Shown: positions 6,693-16,346 of the stretch, in pieces | Layout: each line of letters opens with the position of its first letter | Position numbering within the stretch: the first letter of the stretch is position 1 | Assembly: GCF_007995155.1 (NCBI RefSeq) | Contig: NZ_CP042593.1 | Location: forward strand, 1,220,001-1,284,000 | Source of the DNA: Cytobacillus dafuensis | GTDB lineage: Bacteria > Bacillota > Bacilli > Bacillales > Cytobacillaceae | Reading direction: 5' to 3' | Length of the DNA stretch: 64,000 nucleotides | Position numbers and translations under genes: made by a program | Notes under the pieces: generated by a model | What the model was told of the DNA's origin: nothing | What the model saw: only the letters and a program-made list of their open reading frames with translations | Databases searched by the model: none

Positions 6693-9600
6693 ATGGTCAA
6701 GAAGAATTCGAAAAAGATACTAAGTATAATTTTAAGTATGGGTATGGTCGTAAGTGGGTTTGTATTAACACCTCAGAACACTAAAACAGATACTGTCCTT
6801 GCCAAAAGCGTAAACCAAAACACATATGAAAATACCAGTCAGGATTCAACCGTTTCTAGCAATTTTGATGACGGGATTGGACTTAATGGATACACACCAA
6901 GAGACTTAGGTAACGTAATACCAATTGACAATAGCAAGCTTACTTTTGACAAATCACGCATAGATGCTGTTATCAAAGATGAATCAATTCAATTGAGCCC
7001 CGATGAGATTGACTATGTTAACGATCTCTACGAGTCTATGAATAACCCAATAGGTGCACAAGGATTTAGCGACCTATCATCTACACAGATGACAGATATT
7101 ATTGTACAGTTCGATGTACTGCCAACCAAAATTCAAAAAGCTTACAACAAACTTCATCAAAAAGCTGTTGGTAACGAGGAAAAACTTGCTGCTTCCGCGT
7201 TATCAAAATTTAAATCAGCGATTGAAAAATATGGTAACGAAGTTAAGTTAGGATACGATTTCCACGATATAGTAAATGGAGTTGGCATGACTGTGCCTGC
7301 CAATCTAATTAACGCGATTGCCGAGCTGCCTGGTGTATACTCAGTTAGCCCTGATTTTATGGTCAATACAGACCCAACAGACAATGGGCAGGATGTCGGA
7401 GTATATGTTACTGACGATAGCACGACATCAATGGGTGGTATGAAAGAAAGCCGCTCCGTTTTAAAAACCGAAGAATTAAACCATATGGGCTTTGACGGAA
7501 CAGGCGTGAAAGTAGCCGTACTTGATACTGGGATTGATTACAATCATCCGGATTTGACTGGTGTTTACAAAGGTGGACATGATTACATAGGAAATCCTAC
7601 TGTTACTGTTCTTCCAAGTGGCCAGCTTTCAATGTCCAACCTTAATGAAGATAATGACCCAATGGAAACTACTTTCCAAGATTGGGTAAATGCGAACGCC
7701 AATAATGGTACACCTGAACGTAATTCTGGAGGAGAGACTTTTTACACAAGTCACGGTACACATGTTGCCGGAACCATCGCGGCAACAGGCAACAACCCAT
7801 CATCAATTTTTGATACGCTGGGAATCGCCCCTAAAGCTGATTTGTACGCATACAGAGTCTTAGGTCCTTATGGATCAGGTCCTTCAGCTGGTATTATTAA
7901 AGCTATTGATCAAGCAGTTAAGGACGGAATGCAAGTACTAAATCTTTCATTAGGAGCTCCAACAGATACTGCTTATGATCCAATGAATATTGCCGTTAAC
8001 AACGCTAGTATTGCTGGAGCAATTGTTTGTATTGCTGCAGGTAATAACGGACTGTCTCCAAGTGGAACCCGCCGGGCACAATCACTTGGCACTCCTGGAA
8101 CTGCTTCTCTTCCAATAACTGTAGCTGCATCCAACTATGGCGGTGGCGCAACAAAAATGTATAATGCGGCAAATGTAGACAATAGCGCAACGATGGCAAT
8201 CAAAGTAACAGGAAGCGATATGAGCAACGTTTTTGCCGATAACAAAATAACGGCCAACAACTTAAATTATGTGGACGGCAAAGGCTATCAATATACTCTT
8301 GTGACAGGTAGCGGCAACACAGCTACTTCACTTGATCAACTCAATGCCCTACCGGACAACAGTCTAGCTGGACAAATCCTTGTGGTGAAACGCGGTGAGC
8401 TAACATTTACCGACATACCTCCCCAAGCTGCGCGTCTCGGCGCAGGTGCTATTTTAATTATTAATAAGGATACCGAGGAAGGTTTTCTTCCTAATAACAC
8501 AATTAGCGGTGAAAAATTGAACAGTTTACCTATCTTTTCGATTACTCATCAGTCAGGTGACTCGCTTGCATCGGTATACACAACAACTGTTGGACAAGGG
8601 AATGCATCCTATATTGACTTCGGAACACTTAGTCTTGATGACCAGCCGAAGACCCCTGCTAGTTTTAGTTCAATTGGACCTGTTTCTGAAACAGCGGCCA
8701 TTAAGCCCGATATTACTGCACCGGGTGTTGACATTATGTCTACACAACCTGCGTTCCTAATTAACCCGGATCATAATGCAACGGATTATTCTAACGCTTA
8801 TGCACGGATGAGTGGTACTTCTATGGCAACACCACATATTGCTGGAATTGCTGCACTTATGAGACAAAACTTTCCGAATGCCCCAGTTGCAGAAATAAAA
8901 GCTCGTTTAATGAATACAGCAAATCCAACGCTAATTAATTCTGGTGTTACTTCCGCTCCGACAGCAAGTGTGCTTGAAATTGGCTCAGGCTTTGTCGATC
9001 CGATGCGCGCACTTGTTACAGACAAAGACACTATCATTTCTGTAACCGACAATGTTCCTAGTGGGCAACCAGGAGAATTAATCACAAATCAGTCATTAGC
9101 TTCATTGAGCTTTGGCACAGTTTTATACAGTGCAACAGGTACAGTTAGCACGAAGAAATTGCCTGTTACCATTACAAATTCTGGAGATAATGCTTCTAGA
9201 TATACAATGTCTGTTACGTACAATAATGACACAAATTTCTCAAACTCGGCTGCCCAAAATAATGTCTCATTTTCTATGGAGCAAACTTCTCTGACTATTC
9301 AGCCAGGGCAATCGGCAACTTTTAACACCAATATGAACATACCGAAAAACTGTAAAACAGGAAGATACGAAGGCTATTTGAACATAACAGGTCCGTCTGG
9401 AAACTATGTTTTACCATTCATGGTTTACGTCACGGGTGTTGATGCAAGTACGCTTCCGTTTGCGATCCAAAACCTTTGGCAAGTTAAACCGATTTTAACT
9501 ACGAGCGATCCTGTTAAAAACGGTGGTATAGCAGATAGTCAGCATTCCGGCACAGCACCATTTGTAATGACATATACCGGTCAAATTCCTGGAGACAAGA

Positions 9601-11234
9601 TGAGCGTTTATCTGCTTAAAAAAGATAGCAGTACACCTAGCGGTTACAAAATAGTCGGAAGTTATGGTGACTATCTCACATCTTCACTCCCGGCAGGTGA
9701 CGGCAGATCGGCTACTATGTTTTTCGCTGTACAGAAAAACTATTATCCGATTGATGAATCAGGAAATGTAGCAAATAATTCATCAATTGTTCCTGAAGGT
9801 GTTTATAAGCTCGGTCTTGGTTTAACCGTTGATGGCGTTAAAAGTGTCACCGCGTTTGGTGGGGGGCTTGTTGTTGATAGTACAAGACCAGTATTATCCT
9901 TCAGTACACCACTTGATTTTGAATTCCCTAGCACAACCAACGTTTTATCTGTAAAGGGGAATATCTATAGCCATGCTGCAGAGGTAGCGCAGCTGAACGG
10001 TGTGCAAAACCAGTATTATGCAGGAAGCCCTGTAGTGAGTCAAAGAAATAATGCGCTAATGATTTCAAAAAATAATGGATTGACCTACAATTATTATCTA
10101 AATTGCAACGCAAATGGCGATTTTGTAACACAATTCTCAGGTTTTGATGGTGCAACAACAATCAAATCTGTTCTAGCCAGTGCGACGGATGGCTATAGTG
10201 GAACCTATTACAAAAGCACACTTCCGGGTTATACCTATGCAGAAACAGGTAACAACAGAGCGGATGGGAATATTACACTAAGATACACACAATCACCAGC
10301 ACTGTCATCTGTTTCTGCCAAAAATGGTTCGGTGTCGGCAACCTTGGCATTTAACCCACGACTTGTTTCACCTGTTGCAGGTGACTTTAAGATCGAGTAT
10401 TCGGTAAACAACGGCGAAAGAAAGCCTATAGACACAACATTCAGCTATGATAGTACAAATTCAACAGCACATCTTGATTTCACACCAATTCCATCACAAC
10501 CATACGATCAAGATATAACGGTATATTTGGATTATAAAGGTGCTGAGAAGAGCTATACCTTCCACACCAAGGCATTAACAGGTACTTTGGTACTTGATTA
10601 CTACAAGTTCCAAGACGAATATATCGAAGCAGGTACGTTTACAACTGCAGGACAGAAAGCATTCGAAATTGGCAACCCTTTTGAATACACCAAAATAAGT
10701 GCTAAAGAAGCAAGAACAGCACGTGGATACAGAGGTAATCTAATTGCTCCAAATAGTGGCAAGGTTTTAGGTACATTTGTGGCTAAACTTGATTCCGATA
10801 ATAAACTATCAGTCACGTATAAGCTCTATAATGGCTTAAAGACAACTGACTCGATAACCTTTATCTATTCTCCGACACAGTTTACATCTAAGAACTATGG
10901 ACAATTAATAAAAGATTACAAGAATTCGCTGCAAACACAAGCATTAGGCTCTGCAACGGGCACATTTACTGTAAACAATGTAACAAGCGATACCATCTAC
11001 ATTTTCCTTAAGAGCAACAATGCAGCAGGTACTGCAAGCACTATCATTCCTGCCGATCCAACAAAAGACGTCAAGCTAGATCTTGTTAATGACATAACAC
11101 CTACCACATTCACCTTCCATTACGGCGATACAGTTACGCAAACTGTTCCTGTAGGAACTTATTATTTGGAAGGGTATGGAGACGTTACAATTAATGTAGA
11201 TTCAACAACATATATTGAGTTTGATAATAAATAA
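6693..11234 (+). CDS. Large secreted subtilisin-family (S8) serine protease, Vpr/cell-envelope type
   Basis: The product is 1513 residues. A Sec signal (KKILSIILSMGMVVSGFVLT) is followed by an inhibitor I9-like propeptide (about 130-230), including DIIVQFDVLPTKIQKAYNKL and ending ELPGVYSVSPDF. The catalytic domain shows the whole triad: Asp278 in VAVLDTGID, His354 in SHGTHVAGT, and Ser710 in GTSMATPH. A PA domain is inserted between His and Ser (about 560-640, GQILVVKRGELTF, LGAGAILIINK), as in Vpr and lactocepin. After the catalytic domain come Fn3-like beta domains and about 600 residues of beta-rich sequence, far longer than Vpr (about 800). No sortase motif or membrane anchor is seen, so it is probably secreted or wall-associated. 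It degrades extracellular protein. The ATG has a GGGGAGAGAAAG ribosome site. Confidence 0.9.
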   Translation: MVKKNSKKILSIILSMGMVVSGFVLTPQNTKTDTVLAKSVNQNTYENTSQDSTVSSNFDDGIGLNGYTPRDLGNVIPIDNSKLTFDKSRIDAVIKDESIQLSPDEIDYVNDLYESMNNPIGAQGFSDLSSTQMTDIIVQFDVLPTKIQKAYNKLHQKAVGNEEKLAASALSKFKSAIEKYGNEVKLGYDFHDIVNGVGMTVPANLINAIAELPGVYSVSPDFMVNTDPTDNGQDVGVYVTDDSTTSMGGMKESRSVLKTEELNHMGFDGTGVKVAVLDTGIDYNHPDLTGVYKGGHDYIGNPTVTVLPSGQLSMSNLNEDNDPMETTFQDWVNANANNGTPERNSGGETFYTSHGTHVAGTIAATGNNPSSIFDTLGIAPKADLYAYRVLGPYGSGPSAGIIKAIDQAVKDGMQVLNLSLGAPTDTAYDPMNIAVNNASIAGAIVCIAAGNNGLSPSGTRRAQSLGTPGTASLPITVAASNYGGGATKMYNAANVDNSATMAIKVTGSDMSNVFADNKITANNLNYVDGKGYQYTLVTGSGNTATSLDQLNALPDNSLAGQILVVKRGELTFTDIPPQAARLGAGAILIINKDTEEGFLPNNTISGEKLNSLPIFSITHQSGDSLASVYTTTVGQGNASYIDFGTLSLDDQPKTPASFSSIGPVSETAAIKPDITAPGVDIMSTQPAFLINPDHNATDYSNAYARMSGTSMATPHIAGIAALMRQNFPNAPVAEIKARLMNTANPTLINSGVTSAPTASVLEIGSGFVDPMRALVTDKDTIISVTDNVPSGQPGELITNQSLASLSFGTVLYSATGTVSTKKLPVTITNSGDNASRYTMSVTYNNDTNFSNSAAQNNVSFSMEQTSLTIQPGQSATFNTNMNIPKNCKTGRYEGYLNITGPSGNYVLPFMVYVTGVDASTLPFAIQNLWQVKPILTTSDPVKNGGIADSQHSGTAPFVMTYTGQIPGDKMSVYLLKKDSSTPSGYKIVGSYGDYLTSSLPAGDGRSATMFFAVQKNYYPIDESGNVANNSSIVPEGVYKLGLGLTVDGVKSVTAFGGGLVVDSTRPVLSFSTPLDFEFPSTTNVLSVKGNIYSHAAEVAQLNGVQNQYYAGSPVVSQRNNALMISKNNGLTYNYYLNCNANGDFVTQFSGFDGATTIKSVLASATDGYSGTYYKSTLPGYTYAETGNNRADGNITLRYTQSPALSSVSAKNGSVSATLAFNPRLVSPVAGDFKIEYSVNNGERKPIDTTFSYDSTNSTAHLDFTPIPSQPYDQDITVYLDYKGAEKSYTFHTKALTGTLVLDYYKFQDEYIEAGTFTTAGQKAFEIGNPFEYTKISAKEARTARGYRGNLIAPNSGKVLGTFVAKLDSDNKLSVTYKLYNGLKTTDSITFIYSPTQFTSKNYGQLIKDYKNSLQTQALGSATGTFTVNNVTSDTIYIFLKSNNAAGTASTIIPADPTKDVKLDLVNDITPTTFTFHYGDTVTQTVPVGTYYLEGYGDVTINVDSTTYIEFDNK

Positions 11235-11804
11235 TAAGTATTTTTTTTAGGGTTGGAATTTAGACGTTTTTCACGTCCACGCGTATATTTTTCCTAATAT
11301 TAATAGGATGGGCAAAAGTAGGTGAAAACTTATTTTTGTCCTATTTTTTAGAGTAAACAAATAAAAAGTGTTTGCTACAACGTCTTTTTTTTATGGCTGT
11401 GTTAAAGAAAATCTTAAATTAAAGTGGTTAATGGTGGAAATCACAGTTAATAGCTTGATAAAAAACTAATAAAATTTATTGAACTGTTTAAAAATGTAAT
11501 TTCTGATATTAATGAGTTTTAAAACTAAACAGTGAGCGATTTTTCCATAATTAACGATCTGAAGTGGTCCAAAATATGCAAGGTTTTATTCATTATCTTA
11601 CCGGTTCCATTAGATTTAAGTCCGACATATTTAGGGAATAGAGCATATACTTTTGACATGGACGAAGATTTTGGAGATTACATATAATATCATAACTCTC
11701 TTGCCAAATGTTGTGATATCCACGTTATGCCAGAAATAAGTTAGCTAGGGTAGGAGTCCAATTTAGTATAGCTTTTTTTTCGCTCTTTAAAGGGGGGAGT
11801 TAGA
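11235..11804. other. Intergenic stretch downstream of the protease, no gene seen
   Basis: Weak hairpins with T tracts lie near 11255-11400, but none is convincing. No frame with a ribosome site is visible until the AGGGGGGAG at 11791-11799 before the ATG at 11805. Confidence 0.4.
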
Positions 11805-12307
11805 ATGTTAGGAAGAAGTGCTACTGTAGAGTCCTTTTAATAGTCTTATTCATGTTCATAGGTGGATGTCATACCAGTAAAGGAGAGGTTTCCTATCAAA
11901 AGGAAGACAAGGTGGTGAAAAAAACTATGTATTGGTCAGCCAAGGTAGATCCATCCATTGACCTTTCAAGCAATCAGATCATCTCCGTTATCATTGAATT
12001 CAAAACGAAGCCAGCGAGAATAGCCGTCTTAGTAGCGAAAGCAAATGGTATCACCCTGACACTAGAGGAAGCTAAGAGGCAAGTTGAACAAAGTCATCAC
12101 ACGTTTCGGAAACTTCTAACATTATTAGATGAAAATAATGTTCCGTATAGGATCAAGTACACTTATAAGACCGCCTTCAACGGAGTAACCATTGAACTGC
12201 CAGCAAATGAAATAAAACGATTAACGGCATCTCCTGTTATCTCTAAAATCTATCTTGACAAACAAATTCAACTTGAACCACCCGTTCAGCCTCGAGACCA
12301 AATGTAA
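11805..12307 (+). pseudogene. Frameshifted lipoprotein with I9 (subtilisin propeptide-like) inhibitor domain
   Basis: A strong AGGGGGGAG ribosome site precedes the ATG at 11805, but that frame stops after 11 codons. One base out of frame, a complete lipoprotein signal appears (RKKCYCRVLLIVLFMFIGGC), with the lipobox cysteine in IGGC. The frame then stays open to 12307. Restoring one A near 11811 would join them, giving about 165 residues. The body (ISVIIEFKTKPA, HHTFRKLLTLLD, and FNGVTIELPANEIKRLTASP) matches the I9 propeptide/inhibitor fold. The I9 family acts as an intramolecular chaperone and inhibitor of subtilases. Its place next to a large subtilase suggests a partner or a stray propeptide. 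As it stands translation would fail, unless the indel is a sequencing error or an internal start is used. Confidence 0.65.
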
Positions 12308-12423
12308 GAGATAATTATCAGGTAGTCTATACAACTATTTTTTAAGTTTTTTATCATTTTACTAGTAGGTGGCTGTGTATAAATGTGTAAGTAGAACGTC
12401 TCAATGTTTAAGGACTCGTAAAA

Positions 12424-12455
12424 GAAAAAGATGGCATATAGCAGCCATCTTTTTC
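12424..12455. terminator. Bidirectional terminator
   Basis: GAAAAAGATGGC and GCCATCTTTTTC form a perfect 12 bp stem with an 8-base loop. A and T runs on both sides let it serve the lipoprotein gene on plus and the Uma2 fusion gene on minus. Just upstream (about 12338-12382) a frame reading FKFFIILLVGGCV and then a stop looks like the remnant of another lipobox. Confidence 0.7.
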
Positions 12456-12476
12456 GCATCTTATAGTCATATTCTG

Positions 12477-13217
12477 TTACACTCTAAAAATCCTTCTAAT
12501 CTCCGCGCTAAGTCCCTCAAAAATATAGGATTGTACAGTCTCATTATTTTTATATGTGGTATTGTTGGTTATATTTTTTTCTTCAAAAAGAAAGACAGTG
12601 ACTTCCTTGTTTTCTGGATTAACGATCCAGTATTCGTTTACTCCACAAGACATATAAAGATCGAGTTTTTTAATCATGTCTTTTCTTCGAGTACTATTAG
12701 ATAGTACCTCTACGACAAGTGATGGTACACCTTTATAATAATCTTGTTCATTTATTTTTTCCTCTAGGTCACAAATAATCATTATATCGGGCTGAACCAT
12801 ATTAATGCTCTCTTGTGATCTTCTAAGTTCAATGTCATATGGGGCAACCATTGGTGTGCACTTTTTCCCTTGAAAGAAGTTATAGAAAATGCCAAATAGC
12901 TCGGTTATAGCTATTTGATGAGCTGTTTTTGGAGAAGCGAGCAAATAGATTTCTCCGTCAATATATTCGTATCTTTCTTCGGATTCCTTCTGTAATTCTA
13001 GAAACTCTTCAAACGTTGCTTTTTTACCGTCAGAGCTATATTCTTGAGCCTTTTCACGTACTTGTTCCATCATAGTTGTATTTTCTGTAGATGCGTCTCT
13101 TACTGCGGTTAGTTTAGCAATTTCCGTACCGTTTCGTGTAATAATAATATCCTCATGGGCTGCTAGCATTAAATACTTTCCAAAATTATTTTGTAATTCG
13201 GTTGAATTAATGATCAC
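12477..13217 (-). CDS. Phd/YefM-like antitoxin domain fused to a Uma2-family (DUF820) nuclease-like domain
   Basis: The product is 246 residues with two parts. Residues 1-42 (MIINSTELQNNFGKYLMLAA, then EDIIITRNGTEIAKLTAV) match the DNA-binding fold of type II antitoxins of the Phd/YefM class. Residues about 60-246 are a Uma2/DUF820 domain of the PD-(D/E)XK fold. Its family motifs are FLELQKESEERYEYIDGEIY, a histidine in SPKTAHQIA, the catalytic-type VQPDIMII, and VEVLSNSTRRKDMIKKLDLY with NEYWIVNPE. Uma2 proteins are usually 180-190 residues without such a head. The ATG has a GGAGGCTGTCATT ribosome site. DNA-binding and nuclease-like activity are inferred; no assay-level evidence can be read here. 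The gene is monocistronic. Confidence 0.8.
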   Translation of the reverse strand: MIINSTELQNNFGKYLMLAAHEDIIITRNGTEIAKLTAVRDASTENTTMMEQVREKAQEYSSDGKKATFEEFLELQKESEERYEYIDGEIYLLASPKTAHQIAITELFGIFYNFFQGKKCTPMVAPYDIELRRSQESINMVQPDIMIICDLEEKINEQDYYKGVPSLVVEVLSNSTRRKDMIKKLDLYMSCGVNEYWIVNPENKEVTVFLFEEKNITNNTTYKNNETVQSYIFEGLSAEIRRIFRV

Positions 13218-13605
13218 AATGACAGCCTCCTTATGGTATTAGTTAAAATAGCTAATTTAGCTATTGTAATTGTATATTATTTACATTTAATAATCAATTA
13301 ATGAGGAATTTGTTATATCAGGAAACATAAAGTAATCTATAAAATAGCTGTAGCTTATTTTACACCTAAACTAAATCGGATAAATATGGTGAATGGATAT
13401 AACACTATAGTAGTAAGGTGAGAAATAATTTTATCTCCCTCTCAACCGTAGATCTATGTGGGGGAATAAATCTTAACGAAAAGTCTTTTAATAGGAGCAT
13501 TTATTCATTTGCTAGGTGTATATTCGCGTATAATAGTAGTTTGTATAAGGTAATGATCTTTACGGAAATAATAAGAAAAATAATCTAAATAAAAGAGGCT
13601 TAGTT
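13218..13605. other. Divergent intergenic region between the Uma2 fusion gene and dbpA
   Basis: The region is AT-rich. A TATAAT box occurs at 13529-13534 (gcgTATAATag) and may be the -10 of dbpA; its -35 is unclear. Near 13252-13270 there is a short palindrome-like word, 'agctaatttagct', immediately upstream of the antitoxin-fusion gene. It would be a natural place for autoregulation by its Phd-like domain (inference). Confidence 0.35.
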
Positions 13606-15054
13606 ATGTGTAAAAGAAGTTTTAAAGATTTTAATTTAAGTGAAGAAATAGCAAACGCACTGGACAGTTTAAAATATGAAAATCCAACAGAAGTACAGAG
13701 TAAGGTCATACCTCTTGTGTTAGAGAAGATCGATCTTGTTGTGAAATCGCAAACAGGAAGTGGAAAGACAGCATCATTCGGGATTCCTATTTGTGACATG
13801 ATCGATTGGAAGGAAAACAAACCTCAGGCGTTAATTTTGACACCGACGAGAGAACTTGCTGTTCAAGTGAAAGAGGATATCACGAACATAGGCAGATTTA
13901 AACGAATTAAAGCATCTGCGGTTTATGGAAAACAACCTTTTGCCATTCAAAAAACTGAATTAAAGCAAAAAACACATGTAGTCGTCGGAACTCCGGGCCG
14001 TGTGTTAGATCATATTGAAAGAGGTACTCTAGCGTTAGAACGGATTAGCTATCTAGTTATTGATGAAGCAGATGAAATGTTAAACATGGGTTTTATTGAA
14101 CAAGTAGAGGCAATTATAACAAAGCTACCCACAAATCGAGTGACGATGCTATTTTCGGCTACTTTACCAGAGCAAGTCAAAAACCTATCCCTTAAATATA
14201 TGAAAGCACCTATCGATATTGAAATAAAAGCAACTGGACTCACCACAGTTAAAATAGATCATTCTCTTTTTAAAGTAGAAGAAGACAATAAGTTTTCTAT
14301 ACTTAAAGATGTAACGATTGTTGAAAATCCAGATAGTTGCATCATTTTTTGTCGAACAAAAGATCGAGTAGATGATGTGTGTGATCAGTTAACGGATTTA
14401 GGTTATAGCTGCGATAAAATTCACGGTGGGATGGTACAAGAAGATCGGCTTGATGTGATGAATGATTTTCGAAGGGGAGAATTCCGCTATTTAATTGCTA
14501 CAGATGTAGCCGCTAGAGGAATTGATATTGAAAATATCACACATGTCATCAACTATGATCTTCCATTAGAGAAAGAAAGTTACGTCCATCGCACGGGAAG
14601 AACGGGACGTGCGGGTCAGAAGGGGAAAGCCATCACGTTTGTTACCCCATTTGAGGATCGATTTTTAAGTGAAATTGAAGAATATATTGGTTTTGAGATC
14701 CCGAGCATAACCCCTCCTTCAATAGAAGAGGTTTCAAAAAAGAAAACTGCCTTTGAAGCAAAAATGAGTGTTGAACCAACGATTAAAAAGGCAAAAAATG
14801 AACAACTAAACAAACAAATCATGAAGTTATATTTTAATGGCGGGAAGAAAAAGAAGCTTAGGGCAGTAGATTTTGTTGGAACGATTGCTAAACTCGAAGG
14901 AGTTACAGTGGAGGATATTGGCATCATTACAATTCTAGATACTGTTTCTTATGTTGAAATATTAAATGATAAAGGTCCGATTGTGTTGAAAAAGATGAAA
15001 AACACGACAATAAAAGGTAAGTTGTTGAAAGTATATGAAGCTAAAAAGAAGTAA
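13606..15054 (+). CDS. dbpA: ATP-dependent RNA helicase DbpA (YxiN type)
   Basis: The product is 482 residues, the family's normal length. The DEAD-box motifs are all present. They are Q-motif (F..NLSEEI, NPTEVQ), motif I (SQTGSGKT), Ia (TPTRELA), Ib (TPGR), II (DEAD in VIDEADEM), III (SAT), IV (IIFCRT), V ([10 protein letters not shown]) and VI ([10 protein letters not shown]). The last 75 residues ([20 protein letters not shown], then VEDIGIITI) form the DbpA RNA-binding domain. That domain recognises hairpin 92 of 23S rRNA, so the enzyme acts in assembly of the 50S peptidyl-transferase centre. The gene stands alone. Its 3' end plus the following repeat is duplicated at 34970-35117. Confidence 0.93.
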   Translation: MCKRSFKDFNLSEEIANALDSLKYENPTEVQSKVIPLVLEKIDLVVKSQTGSGKTASFGIPICDMIDWKENKPQALILTPTRELAVQVKEDITNIGRFKRIKASAVYGKQPFAIQKTELKQKTHVVVGTPGRVLDHIERGTLALERISYLVIDEADEMLNMGFIEQVEAIITKLPTNRVTMLFSATLPEQVKNLSLKYMKAPIDIEIKATGLTTVKIDHSLFKVEEDNKFSILKDVTIVENPDSCIIFCRTKDRVDDVCDQLTDLGYSCDKIHGGMVQEDRLDVMNDFRRGEFRYLIATDVAARGIDIENITHVINYDLPLEKESYVHRTGRTGRAGQKGKAITFVTPFEDRFLSEIEEYIGFEIPSITPPSIEEVSKKKTAFEAKMSVEPTIKKAKNEQLNKQIMKLYFNGGKKKKLRAVDFVGTIAKLEGVTVEDIGIITILDTVSYVEILNDKGPIVLKKMKNTTIKGKLLKVYEAKKK

Positions 15055-15064
15055 AGCGAAACAG

Positions 15065-15120
15065 AAAACCTCATTTATATCAATTACGGTGAACTGTATC
15101 ATAAGTAAATGAGGTTTTTT
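15065..15120. repeat. Repeat family B copy 1 (nested palindrome)
   Basis: Outer arms AAAACCTCATTTA and TAAATGAGGTTTT pair. An inner ACGGTGAACTGT hairpin sits in the middle. Followed by more T residues, it can serve as the dbpA terminator. Confidence 0.75.
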
Positions 15121-15227
15121 CAAAAATATTGGTTTGCCTTTTTGATAAATCACAAGTGAGGTTACTAAAGAAAAAAGTGTGGTAAACTAAAATATCTTTA
15201 AAAAAGTTTATAAGGTGTTTGATAGGT

Positions 15228-16130
15228 TTGGAAATTAAACATTTGGAGTGTTTTATTGAAGTTACACGTACTGGCAATTTCACCAATGCAGCTGAAAATC
15301 TGTTTATTACGCAGCCTGCCCTCAGTAGAATTATCAAATCCTTGGAGGGTGAACTTGGTACACAGCTATTTATTCGCACAAGAAAAGGGCTGATTTTAAC
15401 GGATGCAGGACGTATTCTAGAAAAACATGCATTAATAATTGAAAAACAGTTGCATCTTTTGGATACGGAACTTGGTCAGATGTTCATGCTAAAAAAAAGC
15501 CATGTCCGAATTGGACTCCCAGCGATAACTAATTCTATTTTCTTCTCACAACTGATTGCCTCGTTTCATGAAAAATATCCAGAGGTGACATTCCAATTGG
15601 AAGAGGATGGATCTAAGCCGATTGAGGAGAAGGTTGTCAATGGGTTGTTAGATTTTGGGGTTCTCGTTCTTACGGAGAAAAATGATAATCTAGACCATTT
15701 TAGGTTTGTTAATGAGAAATTAAAACTAGTGGTACCCTCGTTTCATCGTCTTGCGGGGAGACAGGAAGTGTCATTGAAAGAGCTTAAAGAAGAGAGCTTT
15801 ATTATGTTCAATCGAGATTTTGAGTTAAGAAACCTTGTCATGACTGCTTGCAGAGAAGCTGGTTTTCAACCGATAATTATTTCGGAAACATCACAATTAG
15901 ATTTTATTCAAGAATTGGTTGCTTACAATATAGGTATTACTTTGCTGCCTGAGAATACATGTTTGGAACTATCAAATGATTTTCGGACTATAACCGTAAT
16001 CAATCCTACAATCGAATGGAATTTAGCTATGGTCTGGAAAAAAGATGCATACTTATCACAGGTTGCGAAAGAATTTATCCGATTTGCCAAAGTAAAGCTG
16101 TCGACATCTAATCATAACCATGATTCATAA
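15228..16130 (+). CDS. LysR-family transcriptional regulator
   Basis: The product is about 300 residues. A TTG start at 15228 (LEIKHLECFIEV) is chosen because AAGGTG lies ten bases upstream and most LysR proteins begin with this motif. The TTG at 15219 is too close to that site. Residues 1-60 form the winged helix-turn-helix (NFTNAAENLFITQPALSRII, then LEGELGTQLF). The remainder is the type 2 periplasmic-binding-like effector domain (RIGLPAITNSIFFS, VNGLLDFGVLVL). The best resemblance is to the CynR/GltC-like group. No divergently transcribed target is present: dbpA lies upstream in the same direction and the thioesterase gene downstream. The target and ligand are unknown. Confidence 0.88.
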   Translation: MEIKHLECFIEVTRTGNFTNAAENLFITQPALSRIIKSLEGELGTQLFIRTRKGLILTDAGRILEKHALIIEKQLHLLDTELGQMFMLKKSHVRIGLPAITNSIFFSQLIASFHEKYPEVTFQLEEDGSKPIEEKVVNGLLDFGVLVLTEKNDNLDHFRFVNEKLKLVVPSFHRLAGRQEVSLKELKEESFIMFNRDFELRNLVMTACREAGFQPIIISETSQLDFIQELVAYNIGITLLPENTCLELSNDFRTITVINPTIEWNLAMVWKKDAYLSQVAKEFIRFAKVKLSTSNHNHDS

Positions 16131-16155
16131 TCTAAAATTGAGTCAAATAGTAAAA

Positions 16156-16187
16156 GGCTTTCTCTTGTTAAGGGGAGGCTTTTTTAT
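16156..16187 (+). terminator. Terminator of the LysR gene
   Basis: GCTTTCTC and GGGGAGGC can pair through an eight-base stem that includes G-U pairs, with a short loop and six T residues after it. It is moderately convincing. Confidence 0.5.
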
Positions 16188-16346
16188 TGTGTAGGCTAAA
16201 GAGCGCTTACATACTAATTTGTTATGAATTGCATATGGGATTGGCATTGTATCTTTCCACTATAGTCATATTATAATTCTCTTTGTGGAAATTTTAATAC
16301 ATTTGAGGCGAGCGCTTCAATGTATTTTTATATAAGGTGGTATTTT

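Noticed and set aside
16198-16211. cre site upstream of the thioesterase gene
   Set aside because: Three mismatches to the consensus and more than 130 bases from the start make it unconvincing.
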